Positions 56,141-64,000 of a DNA stretch of 64,000 nt are shown piece after piece. This stretch comes from Pectobacterium aroidearum. Lineage in GTDB: Bacteria > Pseudomonadota > Gammaproteobacteria > Enterobacterales > Enterobacteriaceae. The stretch lies in contig NZ_CP065044.1 in the NCBI RefSeq assembly GCF_015689195.1, forward strand, positions 930,001 through 994,000, given 5' to 3'. Position 1 is the first letter of the stretch. The number at the start of each line of letters is the position of its first letter. Under the pieces are notes generated by a model. It was given only the letters and a program-made list of their open reading frames with translations. It was not told the DNA's origin and made no database searches. The position numbers and the translations under genes are program-made.

Positions 56141-56185
56141 ATGACAACACTAACTCTGATTCTTTGCAGGACATCTCGGGACTAA
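56141..56185 (+). CDS. Candidate 14-codon leader ORF upstream of rtcB
   Basis: ATG 56141 to TAA 56183-56185 encodes MTTLTLILCRTSRD. AAGGAG at 56127-56132 gives a good ribosome site with eight-base spacing, better than that of rtcB. It ends 83 bases before rtcB. The run of Thr and Leu codons followed by Arg resembles leader peptides, but no attenuator hairpin is evident. Whether it is translated, or a decayed gene start, cannot be decided here. Confidence 0.4.
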   Translation: MTTLTLILCRTSRD

Positions 56186-56268
56186 TTCCGCATTCTTTTC
56201 CGCTTTGCGTTATCCCCCCAGCTGTAGCCTGCCTTACCCTATTTTTAAATTGATCAGCAGGATGATCT

Positions 56269-57390
56269 ATGGGCAATGCTATTCGCTCTATTTCGGCGCG
56301 CGTCAGTGTGATCGCGACGGAAAATACCTGGATTGAAGATAAAGCAATCCAACAGCTTCAAATTACATCACAACTTCCCGATATGGTCCGCGTGGCCGGC
56401 ATGCCAGATTTGCATCCGGGCCGTGGCTACCCTATTGGTGCCGCCTTTTTTTCACAACAGCGCTTCTATCCGGCGCTGGTCGGAAACGATATCGGCTGCG
56501 GTATGGCGCTATGGCGCACAGGCCTTAATGCCAACAAGATTTCGTTGGATAAGCTGGAGAAACGGCTTGGCAATATTGATGGACCACTGGAAGACGATAT
56601 CGAAATTCCACCCGCGCTGGCGGATTTCCGCTATTCGCTAGGCACCATCGGCGGCGGCAACCACTTTGCAGAATTGCAGCAGCTTGATGACATTTATCAG
56701 CCAGATGCGCTGCACGCTCTGCATATTGATCCTAAACAGCTGCTGTTGCTCGTTCACAGCGGCTCACGCGGATTAGGGCAAACCATACTGGAAGCCCATG
56801 TGCGGGAATTCGGCCATCAGGGGCTTGAAGCCAACACGCCAGCCGCAGAGGCCTATCTGGAACAGCACCAGTTCGCGCTGACGTTTGCTACCAACAATCG
56901 GCGACTGATCGCCCAGCGGATGCTGGATCGCTGGCATACGGAAGGCGATGCCGCACTGGACGTGAACCACAATATGGTGACACCGACAACGATTGAAGGC
57001 ATTTCTGGCTGGCTGCACCGCAAAGGCGCGACGCCTGCCGATTGCGGCCCGGTCATCATTCCCGGTTCACGCGGTGACTACAGCTACATCGTACAACCTA
57101 TCCCTCACGCCGACAGCCTGTATTCACTGGCGCATGGCGCAGGGAGAAAGTGGATGCGCACGGAGTGCAAAGATCGGCTGTCTTCACGTTACAGCGTCCA
57201 GCAACTGGCACGTACCCGCTTTGGCAGTCGCGTCATTTGTCAGGACAGGCAGCTGATTTTTCAGGAAGCGCCAGAAGCCTACAAGCCGATAGACAGCGTG
57301 ATTGGCGCGATGCAACAGGCGGGATTAATCACGCTGATTGCTCGCCTGAAACCGGTTCTCACCTACAAAACGCGCGGGGAGGATAAATGA
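56269..57390 (+). CDS. RtcB2-type RNA ligase, release-factor-H-coupled
   Basis: A 373-residue RtcB-family ligase, which joins a 3'-phosphate or 2',3'-cyclic phosphate RNA end to a 5'-OH using GTP and Mn2+. Predicted metal ligands are C77 ([11 protein letters not shown]), H132 ([10 protein letters not shown]), H163 ([10 protein letters not shown]) and H234 (DVNHNMVTP); H289 in [12 protein letters not shown] is the guanylylated His. The gene overlaps prfH by four bases (ATGA), the defining arrangement of the RtcB2-PrfH pair, which rescues and re-ligates ribosomes cut in the decoding centre. It is shorter than E. coli RtcB (408). Confidence 0.9.
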   Translation: MGNAIRSISARVSVIATENTWIEDKAIQQLQITSQLPDMVRVAGMPDLHPGRGYPIGAAFFSQQRFYPALVGNDIGCGMALWRTGLNANKISLDKLEKRLGNIDGPLEDDIEIPPALADFRYSLGTIGGGNHFAELQQLDDIYQPDALHALHIDPKQLLLLVHSGSRGLGQTILEAHVREFGHQGLEANTPAAEAYLEQHQFALTFATNNRRLIAQRMLDRWHTEGDAALDVNHNMVTPTTIEGISGWLHRKGATPADCGPVIIPGSRGDYSYIVQPIPHADSLYSLAHGAGRKWMRTECKDRLSSRYSVQQLARTRFGSRVICQDRQLIFQEAPEAYKPIDSVIGAMQQAGLITLIARLKPVLTYKTRGEDK

Positions 57391-58010
57391 TATTGCTTCA
57401 GCTCTCCGCCGCGCAGGGGCCGGACGAATGCATGCTGGCAACGGCAAAAGCCTTACAGGCTCTGATACGGGATGCCGCCCGGCAAGGTATCGAATGTGAG
57501 ATCATCGAAACCGAAGCAGGGAAACGCTCTGGCACACTGCGTTCCGCACTGGTGCTGTTAAACGGCGATCGGGCGGAACCGCTGGCTGCCAGCTGGTGCG
57601 GTACGCTTCAGTGGACGTGCAATAGCCCGTGGCGTAAAGGGGGTGGACGTAAGAACTGGTTTATCGGCGTCGCACGCTTTCATCAGGAACAGGCGTTTGC
57701 CGATAACGAGATTCGTTTTGAAGCCACCAAATCCTCCGGCCCCGGCGGACAGCATGTGAATAAAACCGAGTCTGCCGTCCGCGCTACCCATGTCGCCAGC
57801 GGCATCACAGTAAAGGTGCAGAGTGAACGCAGTCAGCACGCGAACAAGCGTCTGGCCTGTTACCTCATCGCCTATCGTCTGGAAGCGTTACAGCAACAGC
57901 AGCATGCCGAACTACGGGCACAGCGGCGTCTGTTCCATCACCAGATCGAACGCGGCAATCCGGTAAAAGTCTTCAAAGGCGAAGATTTCACGCTGGTCAC
58001 ATCGCGCTGA
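57387..58010 (+). CDS. prfH: Peptide chain release factor H
   Basis: A 207-residue class I release factor homologue, about half the length of RF1/RF2. It keeps the catalytic GGQ (residues 120-122, in [21 protein letters not shown]) and the following basic region [15 protein letters not shown], but lacks the stop-codon-reading superdomain. PrfH hydrolyses peptidyl-tRNA on ribosomes whose 16S rRNA is cleaved in the decoding centre, and RtcB2 then repairs the rRNA. Co-translation with rtcB fits this coupled role. A hairpin terminator follows. Confidence 0.92.
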   Translation: MILLQLSAAQGPDECMLATAKALQALIRDAARQGIECEIIETEAGKRSGTLRSALVLLNGDRAEPLAASWCGTLQWTCNSPWRKGGGRKNWFIGVARFHQEQAFADNEIRFEATKSSGPGGQHVNKTESAVRATHVASGITVKVQSERSQHANKRLACYLIAYRLEALQQQQHAELRAQRRLFHHQIERGNPVKVFKGEDFTLVTSR

Positions 58011-58020
58011 CCTCAACTCA

Positions 58021-58050
58021 CAGGCGGGCACCGATTGCCCGCCTGTTATT
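58021..58050 (+). terminator. Terminator of rtcB-prfH
   Basis: CAGGCGGGCA-CCGAT-TGCCCGCCTG, ten perfect pairs followed by TTATT; the tail overlaps the end of the convergent gene. Confidence 0.8.
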
Positions 58051-58498
58051 TCCTCTCGGAAATGGCCTTAAAGTATTGAGATAGGCTGAACGGCATCTGT
58101 AGATCTGACTGTTGACCGAGTCGATTAAGCTCATCACGATGCGAAGCTATCCATTGCTGCTGCAAAGGCTTTAACGTTGTTGTTCGCGCCGCAATGAGTC
58201 TATCCAAAAACCCGCGTTCGCCCTCCACCGCCAAATGGAATGCTTTTATCGCCAATTTATCCACCTCACTTCCGGTACAGCGGTTCATCGCCTGTTCATT
58301 CAAATAAACAAGCGTAGTGGCTTTATCATCGTTGTTTAACGTCCAGAACCAATCATTTTCAGGCGGTAATGTGACGGGACTTTCCTTGCCCCGATCACGG
58401 CACTGCTGATAGATCGAATCTAATTCATGTAATGAAGGTTCGGCATATGCGCAGCCAATAAACAACAGCCAAAAAGCAAAGTTAACGATACGACACAC
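58046..58498 (-). CDS. Small secreted protein of unknown function
   Basis: A 150-residue protein from GTG 58498 with AAGGAG eight bases upstream. A short signal peptide (VNFAFWLLFIGCAYAEPS) is followed by a mature domain with two cysteines (YQQCRDRG and AMNRCTGSE), and helices such as EGERGFLDRLIAARTTTLKPLQQQW. The two-Cys layout loosely recalls small periplasmic inhibitor or LprI-like proteins, but I do not recognise the family. Single gene between prfH and bsmA. Confidence 0.65.
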   Translation of the reverse strand: MCRIVNFAFWLLFIGCAYAEPSLHELDSIYQQCRDRGKESPVTLPPENDWFWTLNNDDKATTLVYLNEQAMNRCTGSEVDKLAIKAFHLAVEGERGFLDRLIAARTTTLKPLQQQWIASHRDELNRLGQQSDLQMPFSLSQYFKAISERK

Positions 58499-58601
58499 AG
58501 ATCAGACTCCTTCCCACGTTGAACGTTTTCCCTGTTAAAGAGAGTGCCATTAGCCTGATGATAGCGCTACACTTCCGCTATCAATTCCTAAGGCTGAAAC
58601 G

Positions 58602-58910
58602 ATGAACATCGTACGGATACTTTTCTTACCCTTAATACTGGTGCTGTCCGGCTGCCAGATCATACAAGGTAAGCCTGTCGCGGCACCGCCGCCTGCGGAG
58701 AAAGCGCTTGAAATTCGCTACGCGCAAACCAGCCAGTTGGAAAAAATGGGGACGATTTCGGTGAGCATGCGCGGAAACGCAGATGATGTCGATCGCGCCC
58801 TTCAACAAAAAGCCGATGCCTCCGGCGCACACTATTATGTGATTGTGCTGAAATCCGAGGCCGCAACGCTCCCCGGCATGTGGTTCGCGCGCGCCGTGCT
58901 GTACCGCTGA
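58602..58910 (+). CDS. bsmA: Lipoprotein BsmA, biofilm peroxide resistance (YdgH/BhsA fold)
   Basis: A 102-residue lipoprotein. The lipobox LVLSGCQ puts the lipidated Cys at residue 18, followed by a Pro-rich linker (KPVAAPPPAEK) and a DUF1471 domain (MGTISVSMRGNADDVDRALQQKADASGAHYYVIV and the ending MWFARAVLYR). E. coli BsmA (YjfO) is similar and occupies the same place beside yjfP-rlmB. It contributes to biofilm stress resistance there; the mechanism is unknown. Confidence 0.87.
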   Translation: MNIVRILFLPLILVLSGCQIIQGKPVAAPPPAEKALEIRYAQTSQLEKMGTISVSMRGNADDVDRALQQKADASGAHYYVIVLKSEAATLPGMWFARAVLYR

Positions 58911-58956
58911 ATCTGCGGGACAGGTTGTCAAAACATGGTTGGCGAGGGTGGCGGAC

Positions 58957-58984
58957 AAAAAAATACCGGGCAGATTCCCGGTAT
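58957..58984 (-). terminator. Terminator of yjfL
   Basis: On the minus strand ATACCGGG-AATCTG-CCCGGTAT is followed by TTTTTTT, 18 bases after the yjfL stop. Confidence 0.85.
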
Positions 58985-59001
58985 CGTCATGCAGTGGCAA
59001 A

Positions 59002-59400
59002 TTAATACGACATACACGCCGCATTCAGAATCCCGCCGCTGAGCGAGGCGGCACAAAGAAAGGCACCAGAGGCAACATCGTTATTCTGGATATGCTGGCT
59101 AAGACGCGGCATATACAGGCGCACAGCGAAATAAATCAGTAATTGCACCACCAGCGCAACCACGCCCCAGGTAATGTAATCCACCAGACTCACGGAATTA
59201 ATCGCCGCACTGGAAAGCGGGATCACATAACCAATTAACGCCCCACCAAACCCAATGGCTGCCGTACCATTGTTCTCTTTAATCAGCGCCCATTCATCAT
59301 GCGGCGTAACGCGGGTGTAGATAAACAGAAAGGCCAGCACCATGGCAAACCCGATAAAGAAATAAGAGGCGAAAGCGAGTAGCGACGTAACAATAGGCAT
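59002..59400 (-). CDS. yjfL: DUF350 inner-membrane protein YjfL
   Basis: A 132-residue protein, identical in length to E. coli YjfL, starting at the ATG at 59400 behind AAAGGAA; the frame stays open for 300 bases upstream, but without a ribosome site or similarity. Four hydrophobic segments are visible: SLLAFASYFFIGFAMVLAFLFIY, IGFGGALIGYVIPLSSAAIN, YITWGVVALVVQLLIYFAV and GAFLCAASLSGGILNAAC. The DUF350 family has no proven function. In E. coli it lies near bsmA and rlmB with yjfI-yjfM; only yjfL is left here. Confidence 0.88.
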   Translation of the reverse strand: MPIVTSLLAFASYFFIGFAMVLAFLFIYTRVTPHDEWALIKENNGTAAIGFGGALIGYVIPLSSAAINSVSLVDYITWGVVALVVQLLIYFAVRLYMPRLSQHIQNNDVASGAFLCAASLSGGILNAACMSY

Positions 59401-59752
59401 AGCGATATTCCTTTTAAATGAGCCCCATGGCGCGTCAGCAACGGGCAAAGGGAAGAACGAAGGATATAGATGATTCTTGCATAGCAAAGCGTTTATACAT
59501 GACTTTACGTGATAACAAATGCCAGATCTCTCAACCACAAGAAATGAGGGTAAGATTGCAGACAAAATCAACAGAGCGGTAGTACCGGATAGATCATAAC
59601 GACGCCGCAAGCGACGTTCCAAACCGTTTCTGGCACTGTTGTCGCCTTGCGCTTCTATTCCATTACTTCCGTTTTCGTTAGAAAAGAATAGGTTTGTCAA
59701 CGATCTAAGGAGGTGCCTGATGGCACCTCGCTATTATCAATAACAACAGTCA
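59401..59752. other. Spacer between yjfL and rlmB, with a ribosome-site-like hairpin
   Basis: 352 bp with no established gene. At 59707-59743 on the plus strand TAAGGAGGTG is followed by CCTG and ATGGCACCTCGC..., a seven-codon frame (MAPRYYQ). The stem GAGGTGCC-TGAT-GGCACCTC (59710-59729) would hide this ribosome site. On the minus strand the same stem is a T-less hairpin after rlmB. Confidence 0.5.
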
Positions 59753-60484
59753 CTACGCACGCTGGCGAACGGCTTCAAACAGACACACGCCAGTGGCAAC
59801 AGACACATTCAGTGAAGACACGCTGCCTGCCATCGGAATACTGATCAACTCATCACAATGCTCGCGGGTCAGGCGACGCATCCCTTCCCCTTCCGCGCCC
59901 ATGACCAGCGCCAGTGGCCCGGTCAGCTTGCTTTGGTACAGCGTATGATCCGCTTCACCCGCCGTGCCGACGATCCAGATATTACGCTCCTGCAACAGAC
60001 GCATCGTACGCGCCAGATTGGTCACGCTGATAACCGGTACGGTTTCCGCTGCACCACAGGCAACCTTCTTCACCGTCGCATTAAGCTGCGCAGAGCGATC
60101 GCGCGGCACGATCACCGCATGCACGCCAGCACCGTCCGCATTACGCAGGCATGCACCCAGATTATGCGGATCGGTCACGCCGTCCAATATCAGCAAGAAA
60201 GGCGTTTCCAGATTGTCTAACAATGCAGGCAGGTCGTTTTCCTGATATTTCCGCCCTTCTTTGACTTTCGCTACGATCCCCTGATGCACCGCGTCGTCAG
60301 CCTGCTTATCCAGCCATTGGCGATTCGCCACTTGAATGACGATGCCCTGCGCTTCCAGCTCCGCAATCACAGGCTGAAGGCGACGATCGTCGCGTCCTTT
60401 CAGAACAAAAACTTCCAGAAAACGCTGTGGATCGCGCTCAAGCAGTGCCTTAACTGCATGGATACCGTAAATAATTTCGCTCAT
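59753..60484 (-). CDS. rlmB: 23S rRNA (guanosine-2'-O)-methyltransferase RlmB
   Basis: A 243-residue SpoU-family enzyme that methylates Gm2251 of 23S rRNA in the P-loop region. An N-terminal substrate-binding domain ([22 protein letters not shown]) precedes the knotted SPOUT domain with [50 protein letters not shown] and [18 protein letters not shown], motifs 1-3. Length equals E. coli. It follows rnr by 107 bases, with a seven-base hairpin CCTCCCC/GGGGAGG (60555-60574) between. Confidence 0.97.
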   Translation of the reverse strand: MSEIIYGIHAVKALLERDPQRFLEVFVLKGRDDRRLQPVIAELEAQGIVIQVANRQWLDKQADDAVHQGIVAKVKEGRKYQENDLPALLDNLETPFLLILDGVTDPHNLGACLRNADGAGVHAVIVPRDRSAQLNATVKKVACGAAETVPVISVTNLARTMRLLQERNIWIVGTAGEADHTLYQSKLTGPLALVMGAEGEGMRRLTREHCDELISIPMAGSVSSLNVSVATGVCLFEAVRQRA

Positions 60485-60591
60485 TGATACTCTTCAAATT
60501 AACCATAACAGGCAGTGCCCGTTAATTTAGAGATAGAGGTTCGCCCCACGCCATCCTCCCCTTCACAGGGGAGGAAACAGGTTAGCTGACC

Positions 60592-63048
60592 TTACTCAGC
60601 AGACTTTTTCTTTGCTCGTTTCGCTTTGGTTGCGGCGGCGATTTTACGCGTTTTTTCCGCGTTCTTTTTCGCTTTATCGCGGTTCTTTTTCGGCTTGGCT
60701 TTTGGCTTATCCGATTTCGCGTTGCGGTCGCCTTCTTTGCGGAAGGCGGCATCCGGCTCAAAGTTTGCCGGCGCTTTGCTGGCGCTGCGACGACGTCGAG
60801 CTGGCTTAGCCTCACGCGAATCCGGTTTCTTCGCACGGTCGCGTGAGGTTTTCCCTTCACCACGAACCTTGCGCGTGCTGGAAATCAACGCAAAATCAAT
60901 GTTGCGCTCATCCATATGCACCGCCTCAACGCGAATTTCGACTTCATCACCCAGACGATAAACTTGCCCGCGTGATTCACCGATCAGTCGCTGACCGATA
61001 TTATCGTAACGGTAGTAGTCATTATCCAGCGTAGAAACGTGCACCAGACCATCAATAAACAGATCTTTCAGGCGTACGAAGAAGCCAAAACCGGTCACGC
61101 TGGAGATGATTCCCGTAAAGACTTCACCCACGTGATCCTGCATAAAGTCGCACTTCAGCCAGTCCGCAACGTCGCGCGTGGCTTCATCCGCCCGGCGCTC
61201 CGTCATCGAACAGTGCATACCCAGCTGTAGCATCTCGTTAATATCGCTGTGCCAGCCCCCCGTCGGTGTCCAACGCTCATGGCGATTGCTCAGCAGATAT
61301 TTAATCGCGCGGTGCAGCGACAGGTCAGGATAACGACGAATTGGCGACGTAAAGTGGCCGTAAGACGTCAAGGCCAACCCGAAGTGCCCCCGGTTTTCCG
61401 GGTCATAAATCGCCTGTTTCATGGAACGCAGCAGCATGGTTTGCAGCATTTCCCGATCGGGACGATCCGCCACCTCATTCATCAATTCCGCGTAGTCTTT
61501 CGGCTGTGGTTTCATTCCACCTTTCAGCGTCAGACCCAGCTCGCCCAGCACGCTGCGCAGAGCTAATACATGATCTTCACTCGGCTGATCGTGTACGCGG
61601 AACAGCGCTGGCTCTTCGTTTTTCTCCACAAATTTCGCGGCGGAGATATTCGCCAGAATCATGCACTCTTCGATCAGCTTATGGGCATCGTTGCGCACCA
61701 CGGCTTCCACACGATCGATACGGCGCTCAGCGTTGAAAATGAACTTCGCTTCTTCAGTTTCAAACGCGATACCGCCGCGCACTTCACGCGCGTGCTCAAG
61801 CACCTTATACATGTGGTGCAGCTCTTCCAGCCCACCCACCAACGGTTTGTAATGCTCACGCAGCTCGGCGTCACCTTGCAGAATATTCCACACTTTGGTG
61901 TAGGTCAGACGCGCGTGTGAACTCATCACCGCTTCATAGAATTTGTAGGACGACAGCTTGCCCTGTGCCGATACCGTCATTTCACAGACCATACACAGAC
62001 GGTCAACCTGCGGGTTAAGCGAACATAGTCCGTTCGACAGCACTTCCGGCAGCATTGGGACCACCTGCGACGGGAAGTACACCGAGGTGCCACGCGCCCG
62101 CGCTTCATGGTCGAGCGGCGTATTCGGCCGCACATAATAGCTTACGTCCGCGATGGCGACCCACAGCCGCCAGCCGCCGCCGCGTTTCTTCTCGCAGTAG
62201 ACGGCATCATCAAAATCGCGGGCATCTTCGCCGTCAATCGTCACCAGCGGCAGCTTACGCAGATCCACACGACCTTTTTTCGCCGCTTCCGGCACTTCCT
62301 CAGCAAGATCTTTCACCTGCTCTTCCACTTTCGGTGGCCAGGTGTGCGGAATATCGTGGGTACGCAGGGCGATATCCACTGCCAGCCCGGTTCCCATGTT
62401 ATCACCGAGGATCTCGACGATCTTACCGACCGCCTTCGTGCGGCGTGTGGCGCGTTGCGTCAGTTCAACCACCACCACAAAGCCCATGCGGGCGCCGTTA
62501 ATTTCTTCTTTCGGGATCAGAATATCAAAGCTCAGACGACTGTCATCCGGCACCACGAACCCGACACCGGCATCGACAAAATAGCGGCCGACAATTTGTC
62601 CGGTACGCGGTTCCAGCACGCGCACGATGCGCCCTTCACGACGGCCTTTACGATCCGCGCCCAGCGGCTGTGCCAGCACGACATCGCCGTGAATCGCCCG
62701 TTTCATCTCTTCAGCCGACAGATAAAGATCGTCTTTACGGCCTTCCACACGCAGGAAGCCAAAGCCATCGCGGTGACCAATAACCGTCCCACGCAGCAGA
62801 TCGAGTTTTTCCGGCAACGCATAACACTGGCGGCGGGTAAAAATAAGCTGACCGTCACGCTCCATCGCACGCAGGCGGCGGCGCAGTGCTTCGAGAGGTT
62901 CTTCTCCGGTTAATTGCAGGTCGGCGGCTAATTCTTCCCGGCTAATCGGGGTATCGCGCTTGGCGATGTGCGCCAAAATATATTCACGACTGGGGATGGG
63001 GGATTCGTATTTTTCTGCTTCTCGTTCCAGGAATGGATCTTGTGACAT
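60592..63048 (-). CDS. rnr: Ribonuclease R
   Basis: An 818-residue RNase II-family 3'-5' exoribonuclease that degrades structured RNA. The start [24 protein letters not shown] at the ATG at 63048 (GGAGG upstream) matches E. coli Rnr; an upstream extension to 63093 is not needed. Order: helix-turn-helix and cold-shock domains, the catalytic RNB domain ([16 protein letters not shown] with the metal-binding Asps), an S1 domain ([32 protein letters not shown]), then a Lys/Arg/Ala-rich tail from about 740 that promotes binding to structured RNA. It lies in nsrR-rnr-rlmB. Confidence 0.96.
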   Translation of the reverse strand: MSQDPFLEREAEKYESPIPSREYILAHIAKRDTPISREELAADLQLTGEEPLEALRRRLRAMERDGQLIFTRRQCYALPEKLDLLRGTVIGHRDGFGFLRVEGRKDDLYLSAEEMKRAIHGDVVLAQPLGADRKGRREGRIVRVLEPRTGQIVGRYFVDAGVGFVVPDDSRLSFDILIPKEEINGARMGFVVVVELTQRATRRTKAVGKIVEILGDNMGTGLAVDIALRTHDIPHTWPPKVEEQVKDLAEEVPEAAKKGRVDLRKLPLVTIDGEDARDFDDAVYCEKKRGGGWRLWVAIADVSYYVRPNTPLDHEARARGTSVYFPSQVVPMLPEVLSNGLCSLNPQVDRLCMVCEMTVSAQGKLSSYKFYEAVMSSHARLTYTKVWNILQGDAELREHYKPLVGGLEELHHMYKVLEHAREVRGGIAFETEEAKFIFNAERRIDRVEAVVRNDAHKLIEECMILANISAAKFVEKNEEPALFRVHDQPSEDHVLALRSVLGELGLTLKGGMKPQPKDYAELMNEVADRPDREMLQTMLLRSMKQAIYDPENRGHFGLALTSYGHFTSPIRRYPDLSLHRAIKYLLSNRHERWTPTGGWHSDINEMLQLGMHCSMTERRADEATRDVADWLKCDFMQDHVGEVFTGIISSVTGFGFFVRLKDLFIDGLVHVSTLDNDYYRYDNIGQRLIGESRGQVYRLGDEVEIRVEAVHMDERNIDFALISSTRKVRGEGKTSRDRAKKPDSREAKPARRRRSASKAPANFEPDAAFRKEGDRNAKSDKPKAKPKKNRDKAKKNAEKTRKIAAATKAKRAKKKSAE

Positions 63049-63089
63049 TGCGGTTCCTCCGTTGTCATCAGCAGGAGGCTGAACAAAAC

Positions 63090-63515
63090 TCATTCAACCA
63101 ACAATAATTTATAAAGCGGTGGGTTTTCTTTGACCATATCAGCCAGCGTGTATTGATCCAGCTCTTGCAGGAAATTTTGTACCGCCTGTTGAAGCACCTG
63201 CTTCAAACGGCAGGCCGGCGTGATGTGGCAAAACTCGTGGCTACAGTTAACCAGCGTAAGCGGCTCTAGTTCGCGCACAACATCGCCAATTCGAATGGTT
63301 TCTGCCGGTTTCCCAAGACGGATACCGCCATTCTTGCCGCGCACGGCCATCACCAACCCAGCACGACTAAGTTGATTGATAATTTTGACCATATGATTAC
63401 GAGACACGCCATACACTTCCGTTACCTCAGAAATGCTGGTCATTTTCCCGCCCGGCAGCGATGCCATATAAATCAGCGCCCGCAAGCCATAATCCGTAAA
63501 ACTTGTTAACTGCAC
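63090..63515 (-). CDS. nsrR: Nitric-oxide-sensing repressor NsrR
   Basis: A 141-residue Rrf2-family regulator, equal in length to E. coli NsrR. The winged helix ([50 protein letters not shown]) is followed by the cluster ligands C91, C96 and C102 ([17 protein letters not shown]). The [Fe-S] protein represses NO-defence genes, and NO relieves it. The operator at 48300-48322 upstream of ytfE is a likely target. It is the first gene of nsrR-rnr-rlmB; a palindrome GATACC-TCTG-GGTATC lies 11 bases before the start. Confidence 0.96.
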
Positions 63516-63832
63516 ATAAACCTCGGATACCTCTGGGTATCATTAATGGGCATATTAAGTACGCCCCTGAAAAACCAATGCTATTGACAGATAATAAACC
63601 AGGCGTAAACGCTACGGCTAATTATTTATACCCTTATGTGTCAAGAGAAACCCACGTTGAAAGAAACCGCCTGGCTACGCTCTTCCCCCCACATCCTCTT
63701 TCTTACGCCAGCCATATCTTTTTAATTTTATCTCACCGCAACACAGATAACGTATTCTCTTCTGTTGGACACACCATATCCATTGATGACTGGGCTATCC
63801 CCCACGAAAGGCGGCGTAAGGAAAAGGACACC
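63516..63832. other. Divergent promoter region of nsrR and the third chemoreceptor gene
   Basis: 317 bp without a supported gene. It contains GATACC-TCTG-GGTATC (63526-63541) and A+T-rich promoter-like DNA. A FliA-type promoter for the receptor was looked for; only a weak ACAGATAA (about 63744-63751) is present. Confidence 0.5.
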
Positions 63833-64000
63833 ATGAGGTTGAAAAATATTTCTATTCGTACCGGCTTATTAACACTATTGCTGTTAACCACCCTGTTGCT
63901 GCTTATCGTTAGCGGCATGGGCGTGGTTGCCATTAAGAAAGACAGGGAAACGCTGACGGCACAAAACCAGATTCAGGGTATTGAGTTGGGCAACCTGATG
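63833..64000 (+). CDS. Methyl-accepting chemotaxis protein, N-terminus only (runs off the window)
   Basis: The frame opens at ATG 63833 (AAGGA upstream) and is unbroken to the right edge, 56 codons. A basic start MRLKNISIRTG leads to a long hydrophobic segment (LLTLLLLTTLLLLIVSGMGVVAI), then a polar periplasmic stretch (KKDRETLTAQNQIQGIELGNL), the usual beginning of a Tar/Tsr-type receptor. The signalling domain is outside the window. Confidence 0.75.
   Translation, partial: MRLKNISIRTGLLTLLLLTTLLLLIVSGMGVVAIKKDRETLTAQNQIQGIELGNLM

Noticed and set aside
56155..56190. prfB-like programmed frameshift in the short ORF before rtcB
   Set aside because: CTTTGC occurs, but there is no CTTTGA stop context, no upstream internal ribosome site at the right distance, and the downstream frame does not join rtcB.
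62107..62913. 268-codon frame antisense to rnr
   Set aside because: Lies wholly inside the conserved RNase R gene, with low-complexity composition.
63720..63760. FliA promoter for the third chemoreceptor gene
   Set aside because: ACAGATAA is a fair -10 match, but no TAAA lies 15 bases upstream.

Overview
The window looks like chromosome of a soft-rot enterobacterium, most likely Pectobacterium. The basis is the proteins read by eye: close similarity to E. coli homologues across the ppa-tamBA-msrA-ytf-cpdB-rpsF-rnr-nsrR block, a D-threonate catabolic module known from Pectobacterium and Salmonella, and a 125-bp palindromic intergenic repeat of enterobacterial type. No database search was possible, so the genus is an inference.

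Layout. 1-4468: a truncated iron-type alcohol dehydrogenase gene, divergent from the D-threonate module dtnK-pdxA2, then a DeoR-family regulator preceded by a large hairpin, then a lipocalin-like gene. 4576-7202: a zinc-type ABC uptake operon on the minus strand with a near-consensus Zur box and a previously unlisted 36-codon membrane-peptide ORF as its first cistron. 7203-7619: a hairpin-rich, gene-free stretch. 7620-20468: a divergent carbohydrate locus. One arm has a solute-binding protein, a degenerate kinase paralogue, an intact BadF/NAGK-type kinase and a Tat-exported metallophosphoesterase. The other arm has a lyase-like alpha/alpha-toroid protein, a GH88/GH105-type unsaturated uronyl hydrolase, an ABC ATPase, two permeases and a LacI-family regulator. 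Two perfect AATGCAAATTTGCATT palindromes and a perfect CRP site lie between the arms. This is the best candidate for an undescribed system: import and intracellular breakdown of an oligosaccharide that probably contains uronic acid and amino sugar. 20501-23715: a MocR regulator divergent from GNAT and AhpD-like genes, and an unrecognised two-helix membrane protein.

23776-25421: a full-length IS4 copy (1428 bp, 18-bp inverted repeats) without a target duplication, abutting a truncated membrane-protein gene. 25517-29012: housekeeping cca, uppP, folB and plsY. 29067-30755: a chemoreceptor with a FliA-type promoter. 30902-44383: ppa, ytfP, tamB-tamA, msrA, ytfL, ytfK, ytfJ, cysQ and cpdB, colinear with E. 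coli. 44442-48082: an HxlR regulator divergent from a flavodoxin-like gene, a DUF2502 gene and a pyruvate/indolepyruvate decarboxylase. 48300-52827: ytfE with an NsrR box, fklB, ytfB, a DUF488 gene and the rplI-rpsR-priB-rpsF operon. 52924-58498: yjfP, a second chemoreceptor behind a perfect FNR site, a second repeat copy, and the rtcB-prfH ribosome rescue/repair pair preceded by a 14-codon ORF. 58602-64000: bsmA, yjfL, rlmB, rnr, nsrR and the start of a third chemoreceptor.

Functional links inside the window: nsrR (63090-63515) probably represses ytfE (48352) through the site at 48300-48322. The LacI-family gene at 19419 probably controls both arms of the carbohydrate locus. The DeoR-family gene at 3153 probably controls dtnK-pdxA2.
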